DNA of 26,311 nucleotides. Source: an uncultured Oscillospiraceae bacterium. GTDB lineage: Bacteria > Bacillota > Clostridia > Oscillospirales > Oscillospiraceae. The notes beneath the pieces were generated by a model that was not told the origin of the DNA, searched no databases, and was given only the letters and a program-made list of their open reading frames with translations. A program made the translations under genes and the position numbers. The stretch is from contig CAJUCB010000014.1 in the NCBI GenBank assembly GCA_910584805.1, forward strand, positions 1 to 26,311. Reading direction: 5' to 3'. Shown piece after piece: positions 14,217 through 21,354 of this stretch (position 1 is the stretch's first letter; each line of letters begins with the position of its first letter).

Positions 14217-14744
14217 TTAGAATGATTCCTCCGCTAGGCTACATTCCAAATAGACCAGCTTTTCCTGGATCAGGCCGTGGTGGAGGCAGTCGGCGTAGCC
14301 GGCGATGCGGAAGCCCTGCTTTTGATACAGGGCTTTGGCGGGTTCATTGTAGGCGTAGGTGTCAATGCGCATCACCTGGCAGCCCTGGGCCCGGGCTTCC
14401 TCCTTGGCGAAGGCGACCATCTTCCGCCCATATCCCCGCCCAGCCAAGGCTGGGGGGATGCAGAGGGTGTGGATCACCAGCACGTCTTTGTCCTCCGCAG
14501 GGTACTGCCAGGGGATGGTGGCATACTCCGCCGCCTGCTCCTGGTTTAGGAGCATACTGGCGGCGATGTGGCCTTCCTCCTCCAAGACGTACATTTTATC
14601 CACATGTTCGGCGGCGAAGGCCTCGGTGGGGTATACCCCCAACTGCCAGTTGGAGTGGCCCCCATGGGCCTGTTCGTGGGTAAGGAGCTGGGTATAGGTC
14701 TCGCCGATGGCGGGGACATCGGCGGGGGTGGCTTTGCGGATCAT
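14217..14744 (-). CDS. GNAT-family N-acetyltransferase
   Basis: The 175-residue protein shows the GNAT order: IRKATPADVPAI at the start, the strand VLVIHTLCIPPALAG (88-102), the acetyl-CoA pyrophosphate loop GRGYGRKMV (102-110), and NEPAKALYQKQGFRIAG (133-149). It transfers acetyl to an amine; the substrate is unknown. The start at 14744 is set by AGGAGG; an ATG-containing longer frame upstream covers the promoter region. It is a single-gene unit, divergent from the psuK operon and about 130 bases from it, with a visible promoter at 14777-14805. Confidence 0.9.
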   Translation of the reverse strand: MIRKATPADVPAIGETYTQLLTHEQAHGGHSNWQLGVYPTEAFAAEHVDKMYVLEEEGHIAASMLLNQEQAAEYATIPWQYPAEDKDVLVIHTLCIPPALAGRGYGRKMVAFAKEEARAQGCQVMRIDTYAYNEPAKALYQKQGFRIAGYADCLHHGLIQEKLVYLECSLAEESF

Positions 14745-14776
14745 TGCGGTTCCTCCTGGATGTGTATTTTTTGTAA

Positions 14777-14805
14777 ATTGTACCATGGATGCAGGGGAGA
14801 CGCAA
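14777..14805 (-). promoter_or_regulatory. Sigma-A promoter for the GNAT gene
   Basis: On the minus strand TTGCGT (14800-14805), a 17-bp spacer and TACAAT (14777-14782), about 33 bases before the start codon. Confidence 0.65.
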
Positions 14806-14816
14806 TCTATTTTGTG

Positions 14817-14844
14817 TTGACAGCGCCAGCACGTATGATAAAAT
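14817..14844 (+). promoter_or_regulatory. Sigma-A promoter of the psuK-glycyl radical enzyme operon
   Basis: A perfect TTGACA (14817-14822), a 16-bp spacer and TAAAAT (14839-14844). The short inverted repeat TTGTAAACAA (14850-14859) lies at the expected transcription start and could be an operator for a repressor; the TGTAAAC part also resembles half of a catabolite (cre) site. No regulator gene is in the operon. GGGAGGA precedes the first start codon. Confidence 0.75.
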
Positions 14845-14877
14845 ATAGCTTGTAAACAAAAGCGGGAGGAGAAGCCC

Positions 14878-15825
14878 ATGGGTGGTAGCACAGCGGGGAC
14901 AATCGTAGTGGCCGGGGGCGCAAACATAGACATCGGTGGGCAGTCCCAGGGGCCCTTGGCCTATCGGGACTCCAATCCCGGCACCGTGACGGTGAGCCTG
15001 GGGGGCGTGGGGCGGAACATCGCCCACAATTTGCGCCTGCTGGGTGCCCCTGTCTGCCTGCTCACCGCCCTGGGGGAGGACGCCTACGCCCAGGAGCTGA
15101 GGCGCTCCTGCCAGGCCTTGGGCATCGACCTCACCGCCGCCCTGGGGGTGCCAGGGGGCCGGACCTCCACCTATGTGTTCCTCAATGACCACAGGGGGGA
15201 TATGGCCCTGGCGGTGTCGGACATGGCCCTCTATGACCAGCTCACCCCGGACTATTTTGCCCAGCGGCTGGACTTGCTGAATGCAGCGGCTTTGGTGGTG
15301 GTGGACACCAACCTGCCCAAGGCCTCCCTGGATTACCTGGCCCAGCACTGCACCGCTCCCCTCTTTGCCGACCCGGTTTCCACCCAAAAGGCGGCGAAGC
15401 TCCTGGGGAACCTGGGGCGGCTGCACACCATCAAGCCCAACCGGCTGGAAGCGGAGCTGCTCTCCGGGGTGGCCATTGAGGCGGATGGGAAGGGCTTGGA
15501 GCGGGCGGCCCAGACCCTGCTGGACACCGGCCTGCAACGGGTGTTCATCACCCTGGGGCCAGAGGGAACCTATGCCGCCCAGGGTGACCAGCGCTGCTTC
15601 CTGCCTGCCTTGCCTGCCCAGGTCCGCAACGCCACCGGGGGCGGGGACGCATTCATGGCAGGGCTTGCCTGGGCCTATCTGCGGGGGACATCCCTGCAGG
15701 AGAGTGCCCAGCTGGCCGCGGCGGCCTCCACCATCGCGGTGGAGGGGGTGGCCACCATCAACCCCGCCCTGTCGCCCCAGGCGGTGGAGGCGCGGAGATT
15801 CCCACAACAGGAGGAAAAAGGATGA
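14878..15825 (+). CDS. psuK: Pseudouridine kinase (PfkB/ribokinase family)
   Basis: The 315-residue protein is a PfkB-family sugar kinase. Segments GGANIDIGG (13-21), RDSNPGTVTVSLGGVGRNIAHNL (30 on, split by the GG motif at 42-45) and the C-terminal catalytic loop ATGGGDAFMAG with base Asp257 are present. The SNPG-GGVGRNIA pattern is typical of PsuK, which phosphorylates pseudouridine on the 5'-OH with ATP, giving the substrate for PsuG. Its last codons overlap the psuG start by four bases (ATGA), so the two proteins are coupled. The assignment rests on both sequence and the psuG neighbour; a different nucleoside is possible. It is the first gene of a six-gene operon. Confidence 0.9.
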   Translation: MGGSTAGTIVVAGGANIDIGGQSQGPLAYRDSNPGTVTVSLGGVGRNIAHNLRLLGAPVCLLTALGEDAYAQELRRSCQALGIDLTAALGVPGGRTSTYVFLNDHRGDMALAVSDMALYDQLTPDYFAQRLDLLNAAALVVVDTNLPKASLDYLAQHCTAPLFADPVSTQKAAKLLGNLGRLHTIKPNRLEAELLSGVAIEADGKGLERAAQTLLDTGLQRVFITLGPEGTYAAQGDQRCFLPALPAQVRNATGGGDAFMAGLAWAYLRGTSLQESAQLAAAASTIAVEGVATINPALSPQAVEARRFPQQEEKG

Positions 15826-16736
15826 ACCAGTATCTTGATATCAACCCCGAAGTGGCTGAGGCTTTGGCCCAAGGGAAGGCGGTGGTGGCCTTAGAGTCCA
15901 CCATCATCTCCCACGGGATGCCCTACCCCCAGAACGTAGAGACTGCCTTGGCCGTGGAGCAGATCATCCGGGAGCAGGGCGCGGTCCCTGCCACCATCGC
16001 CATCTTGAATGGCCGGCTGAAAGCGGGGCTTACCAAAGAGGAAATTGAATATTTGGGCAAGCAGGGGCAGGCGGTGACCAAGGCCTCCCGCCGGGACCTG
16101 GCCGCCCTGGTGGCCCGGGGGGCGGACGGCGCCACCACCGTTACCACCACCATGATGATTGCCCACATGGCAGGCATCGAGATATTCGCCACCGGGGGCA
16201 TCGGCGGCGTCCACCGGGGGGCGGAGACCACCATGGATATCTCCGCAGACCTGGAAGAGCTGGCACAGACCGGGGTGATGGTGGTCTGCGCCGGGGCCAA
16301 GGCCATTCTGGACTTGGAGCTGACCTTGGAGTATTTGGAGACCCACGGGGTCCCCGTGCTGGGCTATGGCACCCAAGAGCTCCCCGCCTTCTACACCCGT
16401 ACTTCCGGCCTGAAGGTGGACTACCAGATGGACAGCCCGGAAGAACTGGCCAGCTTCTGGAAGGTCCAGCGGGAGCTGGGGCTCAAGAGCGGCGTGCTGG
16501 TGGCCAACCCCATCCCGGAGGAGTATTCCATGGACGCCGGGGCCATCAACGCCGTCATCGACCTGGCTGTGGCAGAGGCGGCGGAAAAGGGCATCCACGG
16601 CAAGGAGACCACCCCCTTCCTCCTGGCGAAGGTGAAGGAGATCACCGGGGGCCAGAGCCTGGACGCCAACATCCAACTGGTGTTCAACAACGCCAAAGTG
16701 GCCGCCCAGACGGCGGTGGCCTATTGTAAGCTGTAA
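15822..16736 (+). CDS. psuG: Pseudouridine-5'-phosphate glycosidase
   Basis: The 304-residue enzyme breaks the C-C glycosidic bond of pseudouridine 5'-phosphate, yielding uracil and ribose 5-phosphate, with a Mn2+ cofactor and a lysine Schiff base on the opened sugar. By offset to the E. coli enzyme the key residues are all kept: Glu25 (ALESTIISHG), Lys87, His131 and the Schiff-base Lys160 (VCAGAKAILD). The family landmark NPIPEEYSMD lies near residue 230. In known operons PsuG comes with PsuK and often a transporter; here there is no transporter, and three further catabolic genes follow. It is separated from the hydrolase gene by 39 bases. Confidence 0.96.
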   Translation: MNQYLDINPEVAEALAQGKAVVALESTIISHGMPYPQNVETALAVEQIIREQGAVPATIAILNGRLKAGLTKEEIEYLGKQGQAVTKASRRDLAALVARGADGATTVTTTMMIAHMAGIEIFATGGIGGVHRGAETTMDISADLEELAQTGVMVVCAGAKAILDLELTLEYLETHGVPVLGYGTQELPAFYTRTSGLKVDYQMDSPEELASFWKVQRELGLKSGVLVANPIPEEYSMDAGAINAVIDLAVAEAAEKGIHGKETTPFLLAKVKEITGGQSLDANIQLVFNNAKVAAQTAVAYCKL

Positions 16737-16775
16737 CGGGCAACCCATTTGATACATATAAGGAGCGTGAGACCC

Positions 16776-17552
16776 ATGGACATGAAAGTCAGCTTCCTCT
16801 ACCTGGGGCGGATGGAGTTCCCCCTCTTCCGCCTGGTGGAGACCCCCGACGAGACAAAAATGGTCCGTTCCCCGGCGGTGGCCATCCTCATTCAGCACCC
16901 CACCCTGGGGAACATCCTCTACGACACCGGCAACAGCCCGGCCTTTGCCACGGAGTATACCGACGCGATGCTCCACGACTACCCGGTGGCGGAGCTGGTC
17001 ACCATCACCCAGGCCCTGGCCCAGAAGGGGCTCAGCCCCAGCGACATCGACCAGATCATCCTCTCCCACCTGCACTTTGACCATGCCGGGGGCCTGAAGC
17101 AGTTTGAGGGGACGAAGGCCATCAAAAATGTGCTGGTGTCGGAGGCGGATTTGAAACAGGCCTATTTCAGCGTCATGACCGGCAACGGCGGGGCCTACAT
17201 CCGCTCCCTCTTCGACGTGGAGGGCATCCAGTTCAAAACCATCAACCAGGACACCAAGCTGGCCGACGGCGTGGAGCTCTTCATCCAGGAGGCCCACACC
17301 CCCGGGGTCATTGGCCTCATCCTGAAAACCAAGCACAACGGGACCCTCATCACCACCAGCGACACCGTCTACACCCGGGAGAGCTATGAGAAGGAGCTGC
17401 CCCCCGGCGGCACCATCAACAAGACCCCGGAGGAGTTCTATACCAACCTCAAGCGCATCAAGGAGATGGAGAAGGCCTACAACGCCACCCTCATCTTCGG
17501 CCACGATTACGACCAGTTCCAGGCCTGGGCGGCCAAGGATTGGATCGACTAA
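16776..17552 (+). CDS. Metallo-beta-lactamase-fold hydrolase, lactonase-like
   Basis: The 258-residue protein has the metallo-beta-lactamase metal set: His98, His100, Asp102 and His103 in SHLHFDHAGG, then His174 in AHTPG, Asp196 in TTSDTVY, and His243 in FGHDYDQF. This is a complete two-metal site, and the HLHFDHAGG plus HTPG pattern is that of the N-acyl-homoserine lactonase / gamma-butyrolactone hydrolase branch. It should open a lactone or related cyclic ester or amide; the substrate is not known. The ATG at 16776 is preferred because AAGGAG (16760-16765) fits it; an in-frame TTG at 16749 lies before that site. Its place between psuG and the radical enzyme suggests a step in the same pathway. 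Confidence 0.87.
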   Translation: MDMKVSFLYLGRMEFPLFRLVETPDETKMVRSPAVAILIQHPTLGNILYDTGNSPAFATEYTDAMLHDYPVAELVTITQALAQKGLSPSDIDQIILSHLHFDHAGGLKQFEGTKAIKNVLVSEADLKQAYFSVMTGNGGAYIRSLFDVEGIQFKTINQDTKLADGVELFIQEAHTPGVIGLILKTKHNGTLITTSDTVYTRESYEKELPPGGTINKTPEEFYTNLKRIKEMEKAYNATLIFGHDYDQFQAWAAKDWID

Positions 17553-17598
17553 GTCCATTCAGGCAGAGCCCACAGGATTTTGAAAGGAGCGTTTCACT

Positions 17599-19857
17599 AT
17601 GGCAACACCCACCGCAGGCGCAGCCTTAGGCAATGAACTGCGCGCCGGCACCGTCGCCAAGGTCGGCAGTACCAAGCGCATCCAGGAGCTCAACGGGATG
17701 CTCCACAGCAACCGCCCCAATGTAGACATCACCCGGGCCCGGGCCTACACCAAGGTCTATCGGGAGACCGAGGGGATGCCAAGCCTCATGCGCCGCTACA
17801 AGGCCTCCGCAGAGGTCTACCGTACCCTCAGCGACAACGTGTATGATTACGAACAGCTGGTGGGTTGGCCCACCAAGCGCATCCGGGGGGCCAACTTCGC
17901 CATCGAGCTCCACGCCCACTGGTTGGCCGAGGACCTGCCCAACCTCCGGGACCGGACCTACGACCCCTTCGAGATCACCGACGAGGACTACAAGGAGCTG
18001 GAAGAAGACCTGCTGCCCTATTGGAAGGACAAGACCATGGCAGTGCAGTGGGGCCACTATGTCACCCCGGAGGAGTGGGACCGGGCCCAGTTTGGCGGGG
18101 TGTCCGATGTGTCCAACTACCTCTGCGCCAACGGCTCCCACTTCATCCCCGCCTGGACAGAGGTGATCCAGCACGGCTTTGTGAAATACTATGAGGAGGC
18201 CAAGGCCCTCCTGGCCGCCCTAGACCCCAACGACCCCGCCTCCATCGACAAGCGCATTTTCTACCATGGCATCCTTGAGGTGTTAGAGGCCATCCGGGAC
18301 TGGGGGGAGCGGCTCAGCGCATCCTGTGCCCGGAGGGCGGAGACGGAGAAGGACCCCCAGCGCAAGCAGGAGCTGGAAAAGATGGCGGAGATGATGAAAC
18401 GGGTCCCCTGGGGTCCCGCGACCTCCTTCTATGACGCCTGCGAGACGGCCTGGGCTGTCTGCTTCTTCCTCTTCGTAGAGGGGGCAGGCCCCTCCATTAC
18501 CTGGTCCCGTTTTGACCAGTACATGTACCCCTACTACAAGGCGGACATGGAAAAGGGCATCCTCACCCCGGAGAAGGCCATGGAGCTGATTGAGGAGCTG
18601 TACATCAAGGTGACGTCCAACGTGTGGTTCCAGTCCACCCAGATGGCCTACATCTTTGGCGGCTATTACCGCTATCCCCACCTGGACGTGGGGGGCCTGG
18701 ATGAGAACGGCAAGGATGCCACCAACGAGCTGTCCTACCTCTGCCTGCGGGCCATGCGCTATGTGAAGACCACCTCTCCCGCCGTGTCCATTATGCTCCA
18801 CCAAAAGACCCCGGACGCCCTGCTCTACGAGGCCTGTGAGCTGGCGGCGGAGGGCATGGGCCACCCCTCCTTCTTCAACTGCGAGAGCCTATACTCCATG
18901 TTGGAGCACCGGGCCGGGGGGCTCCACGGCTATTCCAACTATACCCGCAAGGACATTTTGAAGTTTGGCTCCCCCATTGGCTGTGTGGAGCCGGGGGCGG
19001 AGGGGCTGCAATACGGCCACACAGACTCTGGGATCATCAACGTGGCAGGCTGCGTGTTCGCCGCCGTCACCAACGGCAAAAAGGCCACCGGGGTGGACGG
19101 CAGCCTCTGCGGTGAGGTGGTCACCTATGAGAGCGGCGCACCGGAGTCCTTCCAGAGCTTTGACGCATTTTACGAGGCGGTGAAGGGCCAGGTGAAGTAT
19201 GCCATCGACGAGTGCCACGCCAACCTGCTGATTTGCGAAAAGCTCCTGGCGGAGCAGTTCAACCTGCCTACCTTTACCATCCTCCTGGACGGGGCCCTGG
19301 AACGGGCCGTGGATGCCACCGCCGGCGGGGCTAAAGTGAACATCGGCCCCACCATGCAGATGGTGGGCTTCGGCACCCTGGTGGACTCTGTGGCCGCCAT
19401 CAAGAAGGTGGTCTTTGAGGACCACGCCGCCACCCTGGCGGAGGTGGCGGAGGCCTGCATGAAGAACTTTGTGGGCTATGATGCCCTCCGGGCGAAGCTC
19501 CTTGCCGCCCCCAAGTATGGCAACGACGACGACTTTGCCGACGACATCGCCGCCGATTTGTGGAAGTGGTTCGCCGACTGCACCATGGTTTTGAAGATGT
19601 ACCGGGGGCACTACTGCGACGCGGCCATTCAGATGGTCCAGTCCAACGTGGGCTATGGGGCCATGACCGGGGCCACCCCCAACGGCCGCCTGGCAGGGCA
19701 ACCCATCTCGGACACCATGTCTGCCACCCAGCAGGCGGACACCAACGGGCCTACGGCGGCGGCCCGGAGCTATGGGAAGCTGGACTTCCCGGCGTACACC
19801 AATGGCACGCTGCTGAATATGTGGATCAGCCAGTCGGAGCTGTTGGCGCAATCGTAA
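17599..19857 (+). CDS. Glycyl radical enzyme, large catalytic part lacking the glycyl radical domain
   Basis: The 752-residue protein is the pyruvate formate-lyase-like ten-stranded barrel of the glycyl radical enzyme (GRE) superfamily. The thiyl-radical cysteine and partner acid are Cys462 and Glu464 in GCVEP (461-465), the layout of dehydratase/lyase GREs such as choline lyase, diol dehydratase and hydroxyproline dehydratase, not the adjacent-cysteine pair of pyruvate formate-lyase. The C-terminal part reaches ATPNGRLAGQPISD (692-705) and NGTLLNMWIS (735-744), then stops where other GREs enter the Gly radical domain. That domain is encoded by the next gene. Variants include FFNCES at 425-430, where the usual residue before the acidic position is Asp, and WSRFDQY (302-308). 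The substrate is unknown. AAAGGAG precedes the start. Confidence 0.92.
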   Translation: MATPTAGAALGNELRAGTVAKVGSTKRIQELNGMLHSNRPNVDITRARAYTKVYRETEGMPSLMRRYKASAEVYRTLSDNVYDYEQLVGWPTKRIRGANFAIELHAHWLAEDLPNLRDRTYDPFEITDEDYKELEEDLLPYWKDKTMAVQWGHYVTPEEWDRAQFGGVSDVSNYLCANGSHFIPAWTEVIQHGFVKYYEEAKALLAALDPNDPASIDKRIFYHGILEVLEAIRDWGERLSASCARRAETEKDPQRKQELEKMAEMMKRVPWGPATSFYDACETAWAVCFFLFVEGAGPSITWSRFDQYMYPYYKADMEKGILTPEKAMELIEELYIKVTSNVWFQSTQMAYIFGGYYRYPHLDVGGLDENGKDATNELSYLCLRAMRYVKTTSPAVSIMLHQKTPDALLYEACELAAEGMGHPSFFNCESLYSMLEHRAGGLHGYSNYTRKDILKFGSPIGCVEPGAEGLQYGHTDSGIINVAGCVFAAVTNGKKATGVDGSLCGEVVTYESGAPESFQSFDAFYEAVKGQVKYAIDECHANLLICEKLLAEQFNLPTFTILLDGALERAVDATAGGAKVNIGPTMQMVGFGTLVDSVAAIKKVVFEDHAATLAEVAEACMKNFVGYDALRAKLLAAPKYGNDDDFADDIAADLWKWFADCTMVLKMYRGHYCDAAIQMVQSNVGYGAMTGATPNGRLAGQPISDTMSATQQADTNGPTAAARSYGKLDFPAYTNGTLLNMWISQSELLAQS

Positions 19858-19881
19858 GGATAGGAGCGTCCGCCCAAGCCT

Positions 19882-19916
19882 GACGGCGGTGCCTCTGTCT
19901 CTCCGCCATCCTTTTG
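19882..19916 (+). other. Hairpin between the two glycyl radical enzyme genes
   Basis: GACGGCGG (19882-19889) and CCGCCATC (19903-19910) pair with one mismatch around a 13-nt loop, and CTTTT follows. It lies in the 112-base gap between the large and small subunit genes. It could protect the upstream mRNA or partly terminate, setting the ratio of the two proteins. Confidence 0.45.
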
Positions 19917-19969
19917 AGAAAGGTGGAGGAAAGCGTTTATCTATGTCATCTTGAAAGGAGCGAAGGACT

Positions 19970-20269
19970 ATGACAGCAACCATCCGTGATATACCCCTGA
20001 ACTGTCCAGAGGCCACTTATGTGGAGCCGGTGTATAAGGAAGCCGGGATGCGTAACTTTACCAACCTGGTGCGCACCATGCTCAACGACTATGGGGTCTA
20101 CCATGTCCAGTTCAACACCATCAATAAGGAGACCCTCATTGACGCCAAAGCCCACCCGGAGAACTACCCCACCCTGATGGTCCGGGTGGCAGGCTATAGC
20201 GTCTACTGGACAGACATTGCCGAGCGGGTCCAGGACGACATCATCAACCGCACGGAACACAGCTTCTAA
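19970..20269 (+). CDS. Stand-alone glycyl radical domain protein (small part of the split enzyme)
   Basis: The 99-residue protein carries the GRE signature RVAGYSVYW (72-80), with Gly75 as the residue to be turned into the stable radical, preceded by HVQFNTINKETLIDAKAHPENY (from 45, in two blocks) and followed by the usual QDDIINRT end. Alignment by eye starts at GMRNFTNLVRTMLNDYG (26-42), exactly where the large protein leaves off. The first 25 residues have no counterpart that I recognise and may dock the two chains. YfiD/GrcA is also a free glycyl radical protein, but it repairs an intact enzyme, whereas here the partner has no domain of its own. AAAGGAG is present 10 bases before the ATG. 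Confidence 0.92.
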   Translation: MTATIRDIPLNCPEATYVEPVYKEAGMRNFTNLVRTMLNDYGVYHVQFNTINKETLIDAKAHPENYPTLMVRVAGYSVYWTDIAERVQDDIINRTEHSF

Positions 20270-20280
20270 CGCCCTTGGGT

Positions 20281-21231
20281 ATGGAGGGAAAAACGGCCCG
20301 GGTGTTCGACATCGGACGATTCCGGAACACCGACGGCCCTGGCATCCGCACCATTATCTTCTTCAAGGGCTGCCCCCTGCACTGCCTGTGGTGCAGCAAC
20401 CCCTTTGGGCTGTCGTCTAAGCGGCAGTTGGTGGTGAAGTTCGCCAAGTGTACTGGCTGCGGCGCCTGTGAGGCGGCCTGTGCCCAGGGGGTGAACCAGG
20501 TAGGGGAGAAGGTACAGGTGGACTTTTCCGCCTGTACCCTCTGCGGGGCCTGCATAGAGGGCTGCACTGCCGGGGCTCGGATGATCTCCGGCAGAGAGTA
20601 CACCGCCTGGCAGCTCTATGAGGAGGCCCGGAAGGATGCCGCCTTTTACCGGAAGGGCGGCGGGGGTGTGACCCTCTCCGGGGGGGAGGCCTTGCTGCAA
20701 TATGAGGTGGCGGCGGAAACCCTACGGCTGTGCCGGAGCAACTACATCAACACCTGCTTGGAGACCTCCGCCTTTGCCCCCTGGGAGCAGCTCTGGGCGG
20801 TGGCCCAGTACTGCCACACGGTGTTCGTGGATGTGAAGCACATGGACGACGCCCGCCACAAGGCCCTCACCGGGGTGGGCAACGGGCTGATTTTGGAGAA
20901 CATCCGGCGGCTGTGCCGGGCGCTGCCCCGCCGGGGGGGACGGGTAATCCTCCGCCTGCCCCTGGTGCCGGGGTACACCGACAGCCCGGAGAACGTGGCC
21001 GCCACCGCCCGGTTTGCCGCCAGCCTAGAGGGCGCCCCGGAGCTGAACCTGCTGCCCTACCACAACCTGGGGGAGAGCAAGTACGAGATGCTCGGGGATG
21101 CCTACCCGTTGGAAGAGGTGGAGAGCCGGACGGGGAGGGACCCCCGGCTGTTGGAGCTCCAAACGCTGGCCCAGGAAGCTGCCCCGGAAAACCGGGTCAG
21201 CCTGGGCGGCGACGCCATTCTACTGGACTAG
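20281..21231 (+). CDS. Glycyl radical enzyme activating enzyme (radical SAM)
   Basis: The 316-residue protein is a GRE activase. FKGCPLHCLWC gives the radical SAM cysteines 31, 35 and 38. Two ferredoxin-like cluster motifs follow, Cys57/60/63/67 and Cys85/88/91/95, and the SAM-contacting LSGGEALLQ is at 132-140. Activases of GCVEP-type GREs commonly have these two extra [4Fe-4S] clusters; the enzyme would take the hydrogen from Gly75 of the small protein using S-adenosylmethionine and an electron donor. It starts 11 bases after the small subunit stop and shows no clear Shine-Dalgarno site, so translational coupling is likely. The ATG at 20281 is preferred over a TTG two codons upstream. Confidence 0.95.
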   Translation: MEGKTARVFDIGRFRNTDGPGIRTIIFFKGCPLHCLWCSNPFGLSSKRQLVVKFAKCTGCGACEAACAQGVNQVGEKVQVDFSACTLCGACIEGCTAGARMISGREYTAWQLYEEARKDAAFYRKGGGGVTLSGGEALLQYEVAAETLRLCRSNYINTCLETSAFAPWEQLWAVAQYCHTVFVDVKHMDDARHKALTGVGNGLILENIRRLCRALPRRGGRVILRLPLVPGYTDSPENVAATARFAASLEGAPELNLLPYHNLGESKYEMLGDAYPLEEVESRTGRDPRLLELQTLAQEAAPENRVSLGGDAILLD

Positions 21232-21255
21232 ACAGCCCCTTTTTATGGAGTGTGC

Positions 21256-21284
21256 AAAAAAGGCCGCCAAGTGCGGCCTTTTTT
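21256..21284. terminator. Intrinsic terminator of the psuK-activase operon
   Basis: AAAAAAGGCCGC (21256-21267) and GCGGCCTTTTTT (21273-21284) form a stem with a 5-nt loop and a T run. It cleanly separates the operon from the ribosomal protein promoter at 21320. Confidence 0.93.
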
Positions 21285-21319
21285 GTGGGTTTTGAGCGGG
21301 ACGTTTTTCGGCAAAATGA

Positions 21320-21348
21320 TTGACACTCTGTCCCATTTGTAGTACTAT
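21320..21348 (+). promoter_or_regulatory. Sigma-A promoter of the S10 ribosomal protein operon
   Basis: A perfect TTGACA (21320-21325), a 17-bp spacer and TACTAT (21343-21348). Transcription should start near 21355, giving a leader of about 260 nt before rpsJ. Confidence 0.85.
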
Positions 21349-21354
21349 AAACAA

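Noticed and set aside
10418..16736. Functional pairing of the rluA-type pseudouridine synthase with psuK-psuG
   Set aside because: They lie in separate transcripts, about 3.5 kb apart with mutY, pflX, spoIIQ and a divergent GNAT gene between them; RluA proteins are housekeeping and nearly universal, so proximity is likely chance.
15891..17558. 555-codon open frame on the minus strand across psuG and the MBL gene
   Set aside because: It is a shadow of GC-rich codon bias opposite real genes; its translation is rich in Gly, Val, His and Leu without recognisable domains, and the plus-strand genes have clear motifs.
19858..19969. The split GRE could be a sequencing frameshift or recent nonsense mutation
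   Set aside because: The break falls exactly at the domain boundary. A 112-base gap, a new ribosome binding site and a distinct 25-residue N-terminus separate the parts, and no domain sequence appears to be missing. A single indel cannot produce this.
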